The notes: generated from the sequence alone by a model not told the origin. A stretch of 56,416 nucleotides of DNA from Gammaproteobacteria bacterium (GCA_029941465.1 JAPYQN010000006.1:1-56416); one strand, 5' to 3'. Counted from the stretch's first letter, positions 1 to 8,535 are shown. Made by a program: numbers and translations.

Positions 1-492
1 ATAGAATTATTTGATTGTCTTGCACAAACAGTGGTTGAACAACAGCTATCATATAAAGCAGCAAAAAGTATTTGGAATAAAATTAAAACTAGCTCAGAAG
101 AAAGAAACATTAAACTGATTGACTATTTTGATACTGCATATATAGCTGGTATCAGAAAAGATGGTTTATCTGAAAATAAAATTAAAGCAATTCTTGGTGC
201 AAAAGAAGCAGTTAATGGTGGTGAAATTACACTCAAAGGACTATCTGAAATGAATGATATAGAATTCAAAGCATCTATTACAGGCCTATGGGGATTTGGT
301 AATTGGTCTGCTGAAATGATTGCAATCTTTTATCTTGGAAGAACTAATATCTGGTCAGAAAAAGATTTAATCTTGAATAAAGGAATCAATCAAATTTGTG
401 AACAATGTGAATTAACTCCACATGAACTTCTAGAAATTGTTGATCCCTATCAATCATATTTGGCTCTTCACATCTGGAGATACAAAGATTAA
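1..492 (+). CDS. DNA-3-methyladenine glycosylase II family protein (HhH-GPD), 5' truncated by window edge
   Basis: The reading frame is open from base 1, so the gene begins outside the window; 163 residues are visible. The sequence has the helix-hairpin-helix pattern LWGFGNWSAEM at about residues 96-106 of the visible part, followed by SEKDLIL, whose Asp (about residue 122) sits where the catalytic Asp of HhH-GPD glycosylases lies. Family knowledge: these enzymes excise alkylated purines from DNA by hydrolysing the N-glycosidic bond, starting base excision repair. The length is compatible with the C-terminal three quarters of an AlkA/MPG-II-type protein. It ends 12 bp before the convergent fabB stop. 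The GTG at 31 is an internal Val, not a start. AlkA versus a shorter archaeal-type MagII cannot be decided without the N-terminus. Confidence 0.8.
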   Translation: MELFDCLAQTVVEQQLSYKAAKSIWNKIKTSSEERNIKLIDYFDTAYIAGIRKDGLSENKIKAILGAKEAVNGGEITLKGLSEMNDIEFKASITGLWGFGNWSAEMIAIFYLGRTNIWSEKDLILNKGINQICEQCELTPHELLEIVDPYQSYLALHIWRYKD

Positions 493-504
493 AAATAAAG
501 TAAT

Positions 505-1707
505 CTAAGGTTTAGTAAAAACAAGAGAAGCGTTGGTGCCTCCAAAACCAAAACTATTAGACATCACAGTATTCAAACCAATGCCCTCTTCCATAGCTGT
601 CACAATTGGTACACCCTTTGCACCTTCATCAAGATTTTCAATATTTGCAGAAGCTGCAATAAAGTCTGAATCAAGCATTAAAAGTGTGTAAATTGCTTCA
701 TGGACACCAGCCACTCCTAATGAATGCCCTGTAAGGGATTTCGTTGAAGTGAGTTTAGGTATATCCTCACCAAAAGTTTCCTTAATTGCCTCAAGTTCTC
801 TACTATCACCAACTGGTGTGCTTGTCCCATGAGTATTTAAATAATCAATTTTACCAATATTCTGCATGGACTGCTGCATACATCTAACAGCTCCTTCTCC
901 AGAGGGTTGAACCATATCAAAGCCATCTGAAGTCGCACCATAACCAACTAGCTCAGCATAAATCTTTGCACCTCTTGAAATAGCATGTTCATATTCTTCA
1001 ACCACCACAACACCACCACCACCAGAAATAACAAAGCCGTCTCGATCATTATCAAAAGGTCTTGAAGCACATTCAGGCGTTTCATTGTAATTTGATGACA
1101 AAGCTTTCATTCCATCAAAAAACGAAGCTAAAACCCAATGGACTTCGTCACCAGCACCGGCAAAAACAATATCTTGTTTATCAAATTGAATTAGCTCAGC
1201 AGCATTTCCTATGCAATGTGCACTCGTAGCACAAGCTGAGCTGATTGAATAATTAATCCCCTTTATTTTAAAAGCTGTGCCTAAGACACCAGAGTTACCG
1301 CTAGACATTGATCGAGTCACTAGAAACGGGCTAACTTTTCCTTTTTTCCTGAATGAATCTGCACCAAAAACAACTGATTCTGGTGAACCTCCGCCATTAC
1401 CCATGATTAATCCAGTGCGAAAAGAACTGACTTGATCCTGATTAAGTTGAGAGTCCTCTATTGCTTCTTTCATGGCAAGATAATTAAAAGCAATACCGTC
1501 ACTCATAAAGCGTTTTAGTTTTCGATCAACGTGGTCTTCTAAATTAAGATTAATGGTTCCGGCAACCTGGCTTTTGAGACCGTAATCAGCAAACTGTTGG
1601 AAAAATTCAATACCAGATCTTCCTGTTTTCAAAGAATCAGTAACTTCTTGTTTGTTATTACCGATGGCACTTAGAATACCTAAGCCAGTTATAACAACTC
1701 TTCTCAT
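505..1707 (-). CDS. fabB: 3-oxoacyl-[ACP] synthase I (beta-ketoacyl-ACP synthase I)
   Basis: FabB condenses malonyl-ACP with acyl-ACP in fatty acid elongation and is specifically needed to extend the cis-unsaturated intermediate made by FabA. The 400-residue protein has the full thiolase-fold triad: Cys159 in [10 protein letters not shown], His293 in [11 protein letters not shown] and His328 in KSLTGHSLG, with the conserved Lys323 five residues before. The length fits FabB (about 404). It is the last gene of a minus-strand operon. Its ATG overlaps the fabA stop by one base (TAATG), which implies translational coupling and equal production of the two unsaturated fatty acid enzymes. FabF is the alternative family, but pairing with fabA decides for FabB. 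Confidence 0.95.
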   Translation of the reverse strand: MRRVVITGLGILSAIGNNKQEVTDSLKTGRSGIEFFQQFADYGLKSQVAGTINLNLEDHVDRKLKRFMSDGIAFNYLAMKEAIEDSQLNQDQVSSFRTGLIMGNGGGSPESVVFGADSFRKKGKVSPFLVTRSMSSGNSGVLGTAFKIKGINYSISSACATSAHCIGNAAELIQFDKQDIVFAGAGDEVHWVLASFFDGMKALSSNYNETPECASRPFDNDRDGFVISGGGGVVVVEEYEHAISRGAKIYAELVGYGATSDGFDMVQPSGEGAVRCMQQSMQNIGKIDYLNTHGTSTPVGDSRELEAIKETFGEDIPKLTSTKSLTGHSLGVAGVHEAIYTLLMLDSDFIAASANIENLDEGAKGVPIVTAMEEGIGLNTVMSNSFGFGGTNASLVFTKP

Positions 1708-2225
1708 TAATTAGCCTCTGAAAGTTCAGTGAACAATCCAACACGTAAGTCCTTACCTGTGTATATCACTTTTTCATCGGCCATCAGAGTAGCGTCAGCA
1801 ATTCCCATCGTGAGTTTTGAATTAATAATACGTTTGATGTGTACGTGGTATGTAATTAATTTAGTTGTGGGGGTAACCTGTCCAACGAATTTAATTTTAC
1901 TACACCCAAGAGCGCGCCCTCTTCCTTGGCCGCCAATCCAACCGAGGAAAAAACCAATTAATTGCCACATAGCGTCAACACCTAAGGAACCAGGCATAAC
2001 AGGGTCAGAAAAAAAATGGCAATCAAAAAACCAAGCATCTTTCTTTATATCCAGTTCGGCGATAATCTCACCTTTACCATAATCACCACCTTCATCGCTT
2101 ATATGCGTGATTCGATCAATCATTAACATTGGGGGTAATGGTAATCTACCGTTATCAGGACCAAAGAGCTTCTCTTTAGCACAATCCATAAGTTCTTGAA
2201 GATTGTATGTGTTCTTTCTTTTCAT
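1707..2225 (-). CDS. fabA: 3-hydroxydecanoyl-[ACP] dehydratase/isomerase
   Basis: FabA dehydrates 3-hydroxydecanoyl-ACP and isomerises trans-2- to cis-3-decenoyl-ACP, the branch point of anaerobic unsaturated fatty acid synthesis. I chose the ATG at 2225 over the in-frame TTG at 2249. It gives 172 residues, the E. coli length, and puts the catalytic residues at His70 (WFFDCHFF) and Asp84 (SLGVDAMWQ), the E. coli numbers. The hotdog-fold signature [15 protein letters not shown] is intact. There is no clear Shine-Dalgarno before 2225, so translation may be coupled to the upstream gene, whose stop lies 43 bp away. fabB follows with a 1-bp overlap. Confidence 0.95.
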   Translation of the reverse strand: MKRKNTYNLQELMDCAKEKLFGPDNGRLPLPPMLMIDRITHISDEGGDYGKGEIIAELDIKKDAWFFDCHFFSDPVMPGSLGVDAMWQLIGFFLGWIGGQGRGRALGCSKIKFVGQVTPTTKLITYHVHIKRIINSKLTMGIADATLMADEKVIYTGKDLRVGLFTELSEAN

Positions 2226-2268
2226 AGATTTTATTTTAATAGAAACCAAGTGAAATGAATAACTGTTT

Positions 2269-2841
2269 CTAACTACCGTAGTGTAATTGGAGTGTTTTTA
2301 CTTTACCAAGCCAAGGCACTGTTACCACAAAGAGCTGGTCTAAATCTTGTAGAGAAGCAGGTTGGATTTTTTTACTTCCCTGAAGCTCAATAATCAGTTG
2401 AGGTAAGACCTCGGGTTGCGTGACTATAAGAATAATTTTACCCTTATGATTATCCATAATATCTTTTATCAATTCTTCAACACCCTTAGGATCAACTATA
2501 TTGATAGGAACATTCAAGCTTCTCGAAACAGGTTCAGCGGTTTCTTGTGTGGCCCTTAGTGGAGTAGCATAAATAGTGTCAACTCCAGCAACAACATCAA
2601 TTGATAACAACATCTTTTGAAGTGATGTCGCACGTTTTGTGCCAGCATCTGTTAAACCAGGATTTGATTGTAAATCGGATTTAATCTCTGTGTGGGTTGT
2701 TATCAACACCGTGGTGGTCGCTTGTGATTCAAAGAACCATGAAAGCATAACAGCAAAACCAATAAAAACTAGGACAAATGCGACTCGCCTTAACTGTCGT
2801 TTCTTTCGTTTATGTTTATACTCATCTATGCGATCAATCAT
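2269..2841 (-). CDS. Membrane-anchored histidine-phosphatase-fold protein lacking key catalytic residues
   Basis: 190 residues: a basic N-terminus, one transmembrane helix at about residues 19-41, then a SixA/phosphoglycerate-mutase-like domain facing the periplasm. Fold landmarks are visible: LTDAG at about 63 and YATPLRATQETAEP at about 92, which keeps the mid-domain Arg. The catalytic RHG motif reads ITTHTE, so the first Arg is Thr, and the later VGH/VTH motif reads VTQPE, so the second His is Gln. Two of the four core phosphate-binding residues are therefore missing, and I infer that it is not a phosphatase. It overlaps the upstream small membrane protein gene by 8 bp and lies 43 bp upstream of fabA, so it is in the fab operon. 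Its function is unknown. Confidence 0.7.
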   Translation of the reverse strand: MIDRIDEYKHKRKKRQLRRVAFVLVFIGFAVMLSWFFESQATTTVLITTHTEIKSDLQSNPGLTDAGTKRATSLQKMLLSIDVVAGVDTIYATPLRATQETAEPVSRSLNVPINIVDPKGVEELIKDIMDNHKGKIILIVTQPEVLPQLIIELQGSKKIQPASLQDLDQLFVVTVPWLGKVKTLQLHYGS

Positions 2842-3073
2842 CAGAATCCTTGTTATCTAAAATAGTGTATTCTGCATCAATTACCGTGTCATCTGTATCT
2901 AAATCTTTCTTTCTACGGTAAAAAAACCCTCTTACATAAAATCCGATTATGGCTATAACAATTAATCCAGCGAGAGTAATAAAAATAAAACCCCCCAGAA
3001 CAATAGCAACAGCAAGGATGCCCAAACTAAAGACAATACCCAGTGCTCTAATAATCAATTCAAATGGTAACAT
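2834..3073 (-). CDS. Small membrane protein with acidic C-terminal tail (unknown function)
   Basis: 79 residues with two closely spaced hydrophobic stretches (about residues 8-24 and 26-47), a basic FFYRRKK stop-transfer segment and an Asp-rich tail containing VIDAEYTIL. I do not recognise a characterised family, although short bitopic or hairpin proteins with a VIDAEY-like tail occur in other proteobacteria. It is the first gene of the minus-strand run leading to fabA-fabB and overlaps the next gene by 8 bp. The 153 bp upstream separate it from the divergent lexA operon. Its tight coupling to the phosphatase-like protein suggests they work together, but this is inference only. Confidence 0.65.
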   Translation of the reverse strand: MLPFELIIRALGIVFSLGILAVAIVLGGFIFITLAGLIVIAIIGFYVRGFFYRRKKDLDTDDTVIDAEYTILDNKDSDD

Positions 3074-3187
3074 TAAGACTACATCAACTATTTAAAAGGT
3101 TATTAAACTCCATATCATTTAGGTAGGCAACTATGGATATCTCATATATGAAAATATTTAATAAAAATTTAAAATATTTTGTTGAAT

Positions 3188-3202
3188 GTTCTCTTTTTGT
3201 TC
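3188..3202 (+). promoter_or_regulatory. Putative SOS (LexA) operator, GTTC-N7-GTTC direct repeat
   Basis: GTTC occurs at 3188-3191 and again at 3199-3202 with exactly 7 bases between. This is the arrangement known as the alphaproteobacterial SOS box. It lies 46-60 bp upstream of the lexA ATG at 3248, where an autoregulatory operator is expected. No E. coli-type CTGT-N8-ACAG palindrome is seen in the same interval. The match is short, and the region is AT-rich. Confidence 0.55.
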
Positions 3203-3247
3203 TCTATTATCTAACTGTCTAATTAATTGACTATGAGGAGTGAAATA

Positions 3248-3856
3248 ATGCTGACACCCAGCGAAAGAAAAACATTAAAATTTATTCAAAAATATTGTAT
3301 GGGGAAAGGTTACTCCCCTACTCTGACTGAAATTGCTGAGGGCATTGGCATTAAGTCAAAAGGAGTAGTTCATCGCTACTTAAAAACTCTTGAATCATTA
3401 AACATGGTGAGTATTGCATCACATCGAAAACGTGGCATTTGCTTAAATCTTGAAGCTTATGAAAACCAATCAGTTGCTCCGATTATCCCTTTACTGGGTC
3501 GTATTGCTGCAGGTCAACCTATTGAAGCTATTGAAGGAAGGGAAGAAATCAACCTAGCTGACTTTATCATGAACCCAGATCGTTATGCTCTTCAGGTAAC
3601 AGGGGATTCAATGATTGAAGTAGGGATCCTAGATGGCGATACCGTCATTATCAAACATCAAAATATAGCTGATAATGGAGATATTATTGTCGCTCTTATT
3701 GATGGCATTGAGGCAACATTAAAAAGACTCAAGAAACTCCCCAATGGTATGGTTCTTTTGGTCCCAGAAAATAAATTAATGGAAGCGATTTCTTACGAAG
3801 CAGAGCGCATTCAGATACAAGGAGTGGTGGTTGGTCAACTCAGAAGTTATCAGTAA
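3248..3856 (+). CDS. lexA: LexA repressor (SOS response)
   Basis: 202 residues from the ATG at 3248. That start is chosen over an upstream TTG at 3227 because GAGGAG lies 7 bp before it and the protein then begins MLTPSERKTL like other LexA proteins. The N-terminal winged HTH has YSPTLTEIAEGIGIKSKGVVHRY at about 22-44. This recognition helix differs from that of E. coli LexA and matches the alternative LexA type found in some gammaproteobacteria. The C-terminal S24 domain keeps the self-cleavage site Ala88-Gly89 and the Ser121/Lys159 dyad. RecA filaments trigger cleavage after DNA damage. It is first in an apparent operon with the polymerase (16 bp gap) and SRAP genes. Confidence 0.93.
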   Translation: MLTPSERKTLKFIQKYCMGKGYSPTLTEIAEGIGIKSKGVVHRYLKTLESLNMVSIASHRKRGICLNLEAYENQSVAPIIPLLGRIAAGQPIEAIEGREEINLADFIMNPDRYALQVTGDSMIEVGILDGDTVIIKHQNIADNGDIIVALIDGIEATLKRLKKLPNGMVLLVPENKLMEAISYEAERIQIQGVVVGQLRSYQ

Positions 3857-3872
3857 CTGGTCTTGGACAAAA

Positions 3873-5081
3873 ATGATTGCGTTGGTTGATATGGACTCAT
3901 TTTTTGCGTCCATTGAACAAATGGATCAACCGGAATTATTTGGACGTCCTGTTGCTGTCACTAATGGATTACAAGGTACTTGCATTATCACCTGTTCATA
4001 CGAAGCCAGATATTGGGGTATTAAAACAGGAATGCGTTTAAAAGAAGCCAGGAAATTATGCCCAGATATTATTCAAAGGCCCTCAAGGCCTAAACGATAT
4101 GCAGAAATATCAACAAATATTATGCGAGCGTTAATAACCATTACCCCTGATATAGAGGTGTATTCAGTCGATGAAGCTTTCTTAGAATTAACACACTGTA
4201 AAAAAATTATTCAATCCCCAAAAAATATAGCAAATAAAATTCAGGAACTAGTTCTTGAGGTATCAGGTTTATGCTGTTCTATTGGAATCAGCGGTGATAA
4301 AACAACCGCTAAATACGCCGCAAAACAAAATAAACCGCATGGCATTGCCATTATTCACCCTGAAACTTCAGAAGAAGCTTTAAGTAATGTAGCAGTTGAG
4401 GAGTTATGCGGTATCGCACAAGGCATGAAAAGATTTTTAAATGCCTATGGAGTTTATAAGTGTGGTGACATGAAGAACATACCCATTAGTGTGCTTGGAA
4501 AGCATTTTGGAAATCCAGGGCGTCGTATATGGTTAATGGCTCAAGGCAAGGATCCTGAAAATATAAACACCAAAATAGCTGCGCCAAAATCAATTGGTCA
4601 TGGCAAAGTGATGCCGCCAAACACTAAAAACCTAAAAACTATCTTGATCTATTTACAACATATGAGTGAGAAAGTTGGATCTCGTCTCAGAAAATATAAC
4701 TTTAAAGCATCGAGTTTTTATATTGGGATTAAATCTAGTAGGGGTTGGATTGGCGGCAAAATTAAGTCACCCTACCCTATTGATGATGGGAGGCTCATTA
4801 TGAAACTTGGCCAAAAGATGATCAACTATGGTTGGAATGGTGAAGGTATTAGTCAAATACAAGTCACAGCAATTAATCCAAAAAAATTAAATCAGCAAAT
4901 TGACTTTCTTGAGGACAGAGAACTGCATGCTAAGTCAAATATTAAAAATAAAGTCCTAGATATGATTAACCAAAAATATGGTGACCTGACGATAGTGCCT
5001 AGTAATTTAATTTATAGATCCAGCATGCCAGATGTAATTGCACCAGCATGGAAACCTAGCGGCCACAGAAGGACTGTTTAG
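3873..5081 (+). CDS. Y-family translesion DNA polymerase (DinB/UmuC-like)
   Basis: 402 residues from ATG 3873; upstream in-frame GTG 3831 would overlap lexA and add residues unlike the family. Palm-domain metal ligands are present: Asp6 and Asp8 in LVDMDSFFASIE, and Asp100-Glu101 in YSVDEAFLE. The helix-hairpin-helix/thumb region with SIGISGDKTTAKYAAKQNKP follows at about 153-171, then a little-finger domain. Such enzymes copy across damaged bases with low fidelity. Length is between DinB (about 350) and UmuC (about 420), and there is no umuD here, so I do not assign a symbol. Its place directly behind lexA and before an SRAP gene supports SOS control. Confidence 0.88.
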   Translation: MIALVDMDSFFASIEQMDQPELFGRPVAVTNGLQGTCIITCSYEARYWGIKTGMRLKEARKLCPDIIQRPSRPKRYAEISTNIMRALITITPDIEVYSVDEAFLELTHCKKIIQSPKNIANKIQELVLEVSGLCCSIGISGDKTTAKYAAKQNKPHGIAIIHPETSEEALSNVAVEELCGIAQGMKRFLNAYGVYKCGDMKNIPISVLGKHFGNPGRRIWLMAQGKDPENINTKIAAPKSIGHGKVMPPNTKNLKTILIYLQHMSEKVGSRLRKYNFKASSFYIGIKSSRGWIGGKIKSPYPIDDGRLIMKLGQKMINYGWNGEGISQIQVTAINPKKLNQQIDFLEDRELHAKSNIKNKVLDMINQKYGDLTIVPSNLIYRSSMPDVIAPAWKPSGHRRTV

Positions 5082-5083
5082 AT

Positions 5084-5494
5084 ATGTGTGGTGGAGCATC
5101 ATACACTCATCATGGGGAGCATATGAGGGTGTATTTTCCTAATCCAAAAGCAAAACTTCCTGTGATTGTAAAAAATAATGAGACCAAACTAATTCTGTGG
5201 GGGCGAAGGAAAAGTCAAATGGGTAAATTACCACTTGGAGGATGGGCAAGACTAGACTCTATTCACGCAGGTATTTGGGATAGATGGTTTCCCAAACCAG
5301 TGAAAATACCTGTCATAAGCTTTATGGAAAAAGATCACGAAGGTAAGAGCCATTGGTTTGATCTAGTGAAAGGTCAGTGGATACAAGGCTTGGTCGCTGT
5401 TGAAAAGCAAGAACAAAGACTATATGTCGTGACAATTGAACCCGAACTAGAGCACAATATTCATGATCGTTGGCCAAGAGTTATGAGTGGTTAA
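5084..5494 (+). CDS. Short SRAP (HMCES/YedK-like) abasic-site-shielding protein
   Basis: 136 residues starting MCGG, so removal of Met1 would expose Cys2, the residue that SRAP proteins use to form a thiazolidine crosslink to abasic sites in single-stranded DNA. Further landmarks follow in SRAP order: Glu82 in SFMEK (cf. GFYEW), GLVA at 102-105 (cf. AGLW) and His127 in NIHDRWP (cf. IHDRMP). The Asn of the NARAET motif seems replaced (GWARLDS at 53-59). The protein is far shorter than YedK (about 220), mainly through loss of the N-terminal half of the domain. It starts 2 bp after the polymerase stop, in the lexA operon. I infer protection of ssDNA abasic sites during SOS synthesis. Confidence 0.72.
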   Translation: MCGGASYTHHGEHMRVYFPNPKAKLPVIVKNNETKLILWGRRKSQMGKLPLGGWARLDSIHAGIWDRWFPKPVKIPVISFMEKDHEGKSHWFDLVKGQWIQGLVAVEKQEQRLYVVTIEPELEHNIHDRWPRVMSG

Positions 5495-5522
5495 TTAACA
5501 CTTCCTTATATAGACTGTTATC

Positions 5523-6680
5523 GTGAAAAAAATTCTTTCATTGCTCTTATTTATCGTATTGATCTTTTTTGTGGTTGCTCCAAGCCTGCTAGAAAAACAG
5601 TTTAATCTTATTTCAAAACATGCCCCTTTTATAGTTTCAGAAGAAGCACAAAAACTTCATAGGAATTTATTTATTGGTGATTTACATGCTGACAGTACAC
5701 TTTGGGATCGTAATCTATCAAATCAACATAATTTTGGACACGTAGATATTCCTCGTTTACAGAAAGGCAATGTGGCATTGCAAATGTTTACCACTGTCTC
5801 TAAAGTGCCACAAGGTCTAAATTATGAAAGAAATGAGACTTCAGCAAATGACAGAATAACTGCTTTAGCTGTGATACAAGGATGGCCAGTTAAAACTTGG
5901 AACAATTTAACAGAAAGGGTGATCTACCAAGCAAAAAAAATACAGCGAATTGCAAAAAAAGATAGTGATAATTTTATGTTAGTTTTATCCCAATCTGACC
6001 TTGAAAAGTTCATTAATAAAAGAAAGTCTAATCCAAACTTAGTAGGTGGATTGATTGGCACCGAAGGATCTCATGCACTCGAAGGTAATCTAGATAATAT
6101 TCAACGCCTATACAGTGAAGGGTTTCGAATGATGAGTTTACAGCATTTTTTTGATAATAAATTAGGAGGATCGCTGCATGGAACAACTGAACAGGGCTTA
6201 ACAAAATTTGGGCAAGAGGCTATTTATGAAATGCTCCGTCTTAAGATTATCATTGATGTTTCTCACTCTTCTGAAAATGTTGTCAAAGATGTTCTAAATC
6301 TCACCACTCAACCCTTATTAGTAAGTCATACTGGCTTTAATGGACATTGCCCTTCACCAAGAAATATTGATGACTCCTTGATGAAGGAAATTGCTGCAAG
6401 AGGTGGTTTAATAGGAATCGGCTATTGGGATGCCGCGGTGTGTGGGAATACCCCTAGAGAAGTTGCATCAGCCATCCAGTTTGGCATCAAACTGGTTGGT
6501 GTTGAGCACGTGGCTTTAGGCTCTGATTTTGATGGTGCAGTCTTGTCTGGATTTGATACCTCAGAACTTATTGCTCTTACTCATGAATTACTTGAAGCTG
6601 GAATTGAGGAACCACAGATCCGTCTAGTCATGGGAGAAAATTTATTACATTTTTTTGAGAGAAATTTGCCTACAAAGTAA
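5523..6680 (+). CDS. Membrane dipeptidase, peptidase family M19 (renal dipeptidase-like)
   Basis: 385 residues from a GTG start. A hydrophobic N-terminus (about 3-22) is either a signal anchor or an uncleaved signal peptide, so the enzyme probably acts in the periplasm. Zinc-site motifs of M19 are present in order: HADS with His55 and Asp57, Glu181 in GTEGSHALEG, His in DVSHSS (about 247), LVSHTG (about 269) and SDFDG (about 341). The family hydrolyses dipeptides, including some with D-residues. It lies 28 bp after the SRAP gene on the same strand but has no functional link to SOS that I can see. It converges on the nuclease gene. Confidence 0.9.
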   Translation: MKKILSLLLFIVLIFFVVAPSLLEKQFNLISKHAPFIVSEEAQKLHRNLFIGDLHADSTLWDRNLSNQHNFGHVDIPRLQKGNVALQMFTTVSKVPQGLNYERNETSANDRITALAVIQGWPVKTWNNLTERVIYQAKKIQRIAKKDSDNFMLVLSQSDLEKFINKRKSNPNLVGGLIGTEGSHALEGNLDNIQRLYSEGFRMMSLQHFFDNKLGGSLHGTTEQGLTKFGQEAIYEMLRLKIIIDVSHSSENVVKDVLNLTTQPLLVSHTGFNGHCPSPRNIDDSLMKEIAARGGLIGIGYWDAAVCGNTPREVASAIQFGIKLVGVEHVALGSDFDGAVLSGFDTSELIALTHELLEAGIEEPQIRLVMGENLLHFFERNLPTK

Positions 6681-6707
6681 AATGGAAAAGAAAAATCCTA
6701 TCAATTC

Positions 6708-7346
6708 TTAATCTCTTACGCTGTTCGCTCTTCTCCAATCTTCAGGATCAAGAAAATTACCGCTCCAAATCCCTACTTTAGCGTTCATTGCTTCAACCAT
6801 TTCATTTTCATAACGTCTAGAATATTTTAGATAAGCAATGGCCATACCAGATCGAACCATTTCAGATTGCAGATCAAGACCATTAACAAAACAAATACTC
6901 AATGTTCTCCCGTACCTATCCTTGCCTTCATCAGTGCATTGAACCAGCTGATTATTAATGAGTTTTTTAAGCTTTGATGTGGCTTTCTTGCCACAAGCCC
7001 ATATTTTTCCATTTGCTTTTTTACAATACTGGGTTTGACCATAATAATAACTCTCAGGTGCATCAATACCGCTAAAACGGATCTTAGTGTTGTTGATGGT
7101 AATGGTATCACCATCAACAACTTTGGCTTTACCTGAGATATTAAAGACTAGTGGTTTATTTTCATCTATGAGTCTTTCATCTCCCAAAGTATCATCCTTA
7201 AAAGATCGAGGATCTGTCAAAGTAAAATCTTGCGATTGGATTGGTGAGTTTGATGGTAACGGTTCACCTATGTCTTCAGATTCTTGAGCAAATAGTGGCT
7301 GACTAGTTATGATAAGAAAAACTAAAATTAGTAACCTTGGGTTCAT
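6708..7346 (-). CDS. Secreted thermonuclease-like (SNase-fold) nuclease
   Basis: 212 residues with a signal peptide (hydrophobic 4-18, cleavage near LFAQ-E). After a low-complexity linker of about 30 residues comes an SNase domain: VVDGDTITI at about 77, IRFSGIDAPE at about 89 with the catalytic-type Arg and Asp, KDRYGRTLSICFVNG at about 142 and MVRSGMAIAYLKYS at about 164. These cover the Asp/Arg/Glu site region of staphylococcal nuclease. It would cleave DNA or RNA outside the cytoplasm, for defence or nucleotide scavenging. It is the last gene of a minus-strand run; only 2 bp separate it from the SDR gene. Confidence 0.85.
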   Translation of the reverse strand: MNPRLLILVFLIITSQPLFAQESEDIGEPLPSNSPIQSQDFTLTDPRSFKDDTLGDERLIDENKPLVFNISGKAKVVDGDTITINNTKIRFSGIDAPESYYYGQTQYCKKANGKIWACGKKATSKLKKLINNQLVQCTDEGKDRYGRTLSICFVNGLDLQSEMVRSGMAIAYLKYSRRYENEMVEAMNAKVGIWSGNFLDPEDWRRANSVRD

Positions 7347-7348
7347 TT

Positions 7349-8146
7349 TTAATACGACCTCTGAGTAAGATATTTGGCAATAGATCTTGTTAAGTTTTGT
7401 GGTATCAGTCTAGACAGAGTAGCAAAAAAATTATTCAGTCGGCCATTTATTATTATACATTCCCCTTTCATAACGGCATCAAACCCTTGTCTCGCAACAG
7501 TTATCGAGTCCATCCATAACCAATTTGGTGATTTAAGAACCTCATGCATATTAGCTGCTTCATGAAACTCAGTACGCGTTAGTCCAGGGCACACAGCTGA
7601 GCAATGAATATTATGGTCACAATATTGGAAATGAATACTCTCAGAAAATTTTATCTGGAATATCTTTACAGGACTATATAAGCCGGCCATATCTGGTGCT
7701 GGCATATAGGGCGCTAATGAAGCAAGATTAATAATCCGACCATATTGTTTCTTGATCATGCCTGGTAAAAATAAATAGGTTAATTCAGTGACAGCAGTAA
7801 CCATAACTTGAAGAAAATCCTGATGAGATTGCCAAGGTATGTCCTCAAATTTACCTGGGTTACCATAACCTGCGTTATTCACTAAACAATCGACATGTAT
7901 TCCATTTTCTGTACAAAAATCTAGGATATTATTAGGTGCCATAGGGTCTGATAGATCAGCTTGAATAATATGTATATTAGTTGGCCTAATAAGCTTTAAT
8001 TTACTAGCAATTACCTCTAAACGGTCTTGCCTTCTAGCAGTCAGAACTAAATCAAACCCTTGTTCAGAATAAACTTGAGCAAATGCCTCTCCAATGCCTG
8101 AAGATGCCCCAGTAATTAATACAGTTTTATTAATATTCTTCGACAT
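7349..8146 (-). CDS. Short-chain dehydrogenase/reductase (SDR)
   Basis: 265 residues. The classical SDR pattern is complete: the TGASSGIG dinucleotide-binding loop at about 14-21, an Arg after the second strand (LTARRQDR), NNAGYG at about 92, Ser in NLASLAP at about 146 and the catalytic YSPVK at about 160. It is an NAD(P)H-dependent oxidoreductase of unknown substrate; overall it resembles the DltE/YqjQ-like group of cytosolic SDRs. It lies within a compact operon, 1 bp after crcB and 2 bp before the nuclease gene. Confidence 0.88.
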   Translation of the reverse strand: MSKNINKTVLITGASSGIGEAFAQVYSEQGFDLVLTARRQDRLEVIASKLKLIRPTNIHIIQADLSDPMAPNNILDFCTENGIHVDCLVNNAGYGNPGKFEDIPWQSHQDFLQVMVTAVTELTYLFLPGMIKKQYGRIINLASLAPYMPAPDMAGLYSPVKIFQIKFSESIHFQYCDHNIHCSAVCPGLTRTEFHEAANMHEVLKSPNWLWMDSITVARQGFDAVMKGECIIINGRLNNFFATLSRLIPQNLTRSIAKYLTQRSY

Positions 8147-8147
8147 A

Positions 8148-8531
8148 TTAGCTTCGCATCCAATTATAGCCTAGCACAGCCAACATAATACCAATCAGAA
8201 CTTGGATAGAAATATAGGCAGCCAGTTTCAGAAACTCACCATTTTGTATAAAAACTTGCGATTCAATTGCAAATGCAGAAAAAGTAGTAAAGCCACCTAA
8301 ACAACCAATGGTTAAAAAGAGAAAAAGATTTGAGTCACTGGTAAGTCGTTCTGAAAAGAAACCTGCTAATACACCAATGAGAAGGCACCCAATAAGATTA
8401 ACGACCACAGTACCAATTGGAAAAGAAATAACAGTGTATTTATTAATAAATTGAGTGGTCAAAAACCTCAGTAAGGTGCCGATAAAGCCCCCACCTGCAA
8501 TTAATAATGATGTTTTTATAAGTTCATTCAT
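8148..8531 (-). CDS. crcB: CrcB/Fluc fluoride channel
   Basis: 127 residues with four predicted transmembrane helices. Diagnostic motifs are GGGFIGTLLRFL at about 13-24, the GTVVVNLIGCLLIG helix at about 40-53 with the pore-lining Asn, and GCLGGFTTFSAFAIE at about 77-91, the TTFS break that carries the central Na+ site. Fluc dimers export toxic fluoride from the cytoplasm. I saw no fluoride riboswitch in front of it: the gap to the upstream hydrolase gene is only 4 bp, so it is read through as part of the operon. Confidence 0.92.
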   Translation of the reverse strand: MNELIKTSLLIAGGGFIGTLLRFLTTQFINKYTVISFPIGTVVVNLIGCLLIGVLAGFFSERLTSDSNLFLFLTIGCLGGFTTFSAFAIESQVFIQNGEFLKLAAYISIQVLIGIMLAVLGYNWMRS

Positions 8532-8535
8532 TACA

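Noticed and set aside
3188-3202. Gram-positive type SOS box (GAAC-N4-GTTC palindrome)
   Set aside because: Only the direct repeat GTTC-N7-GTTC is present; no inverted GAAC half-site at the required distance.
8532-8535. Fluoride riboswitch before crcB
   Set aside because: Only 4 bp separate crcB from the upstream gene, so there is no room for an aptamer.
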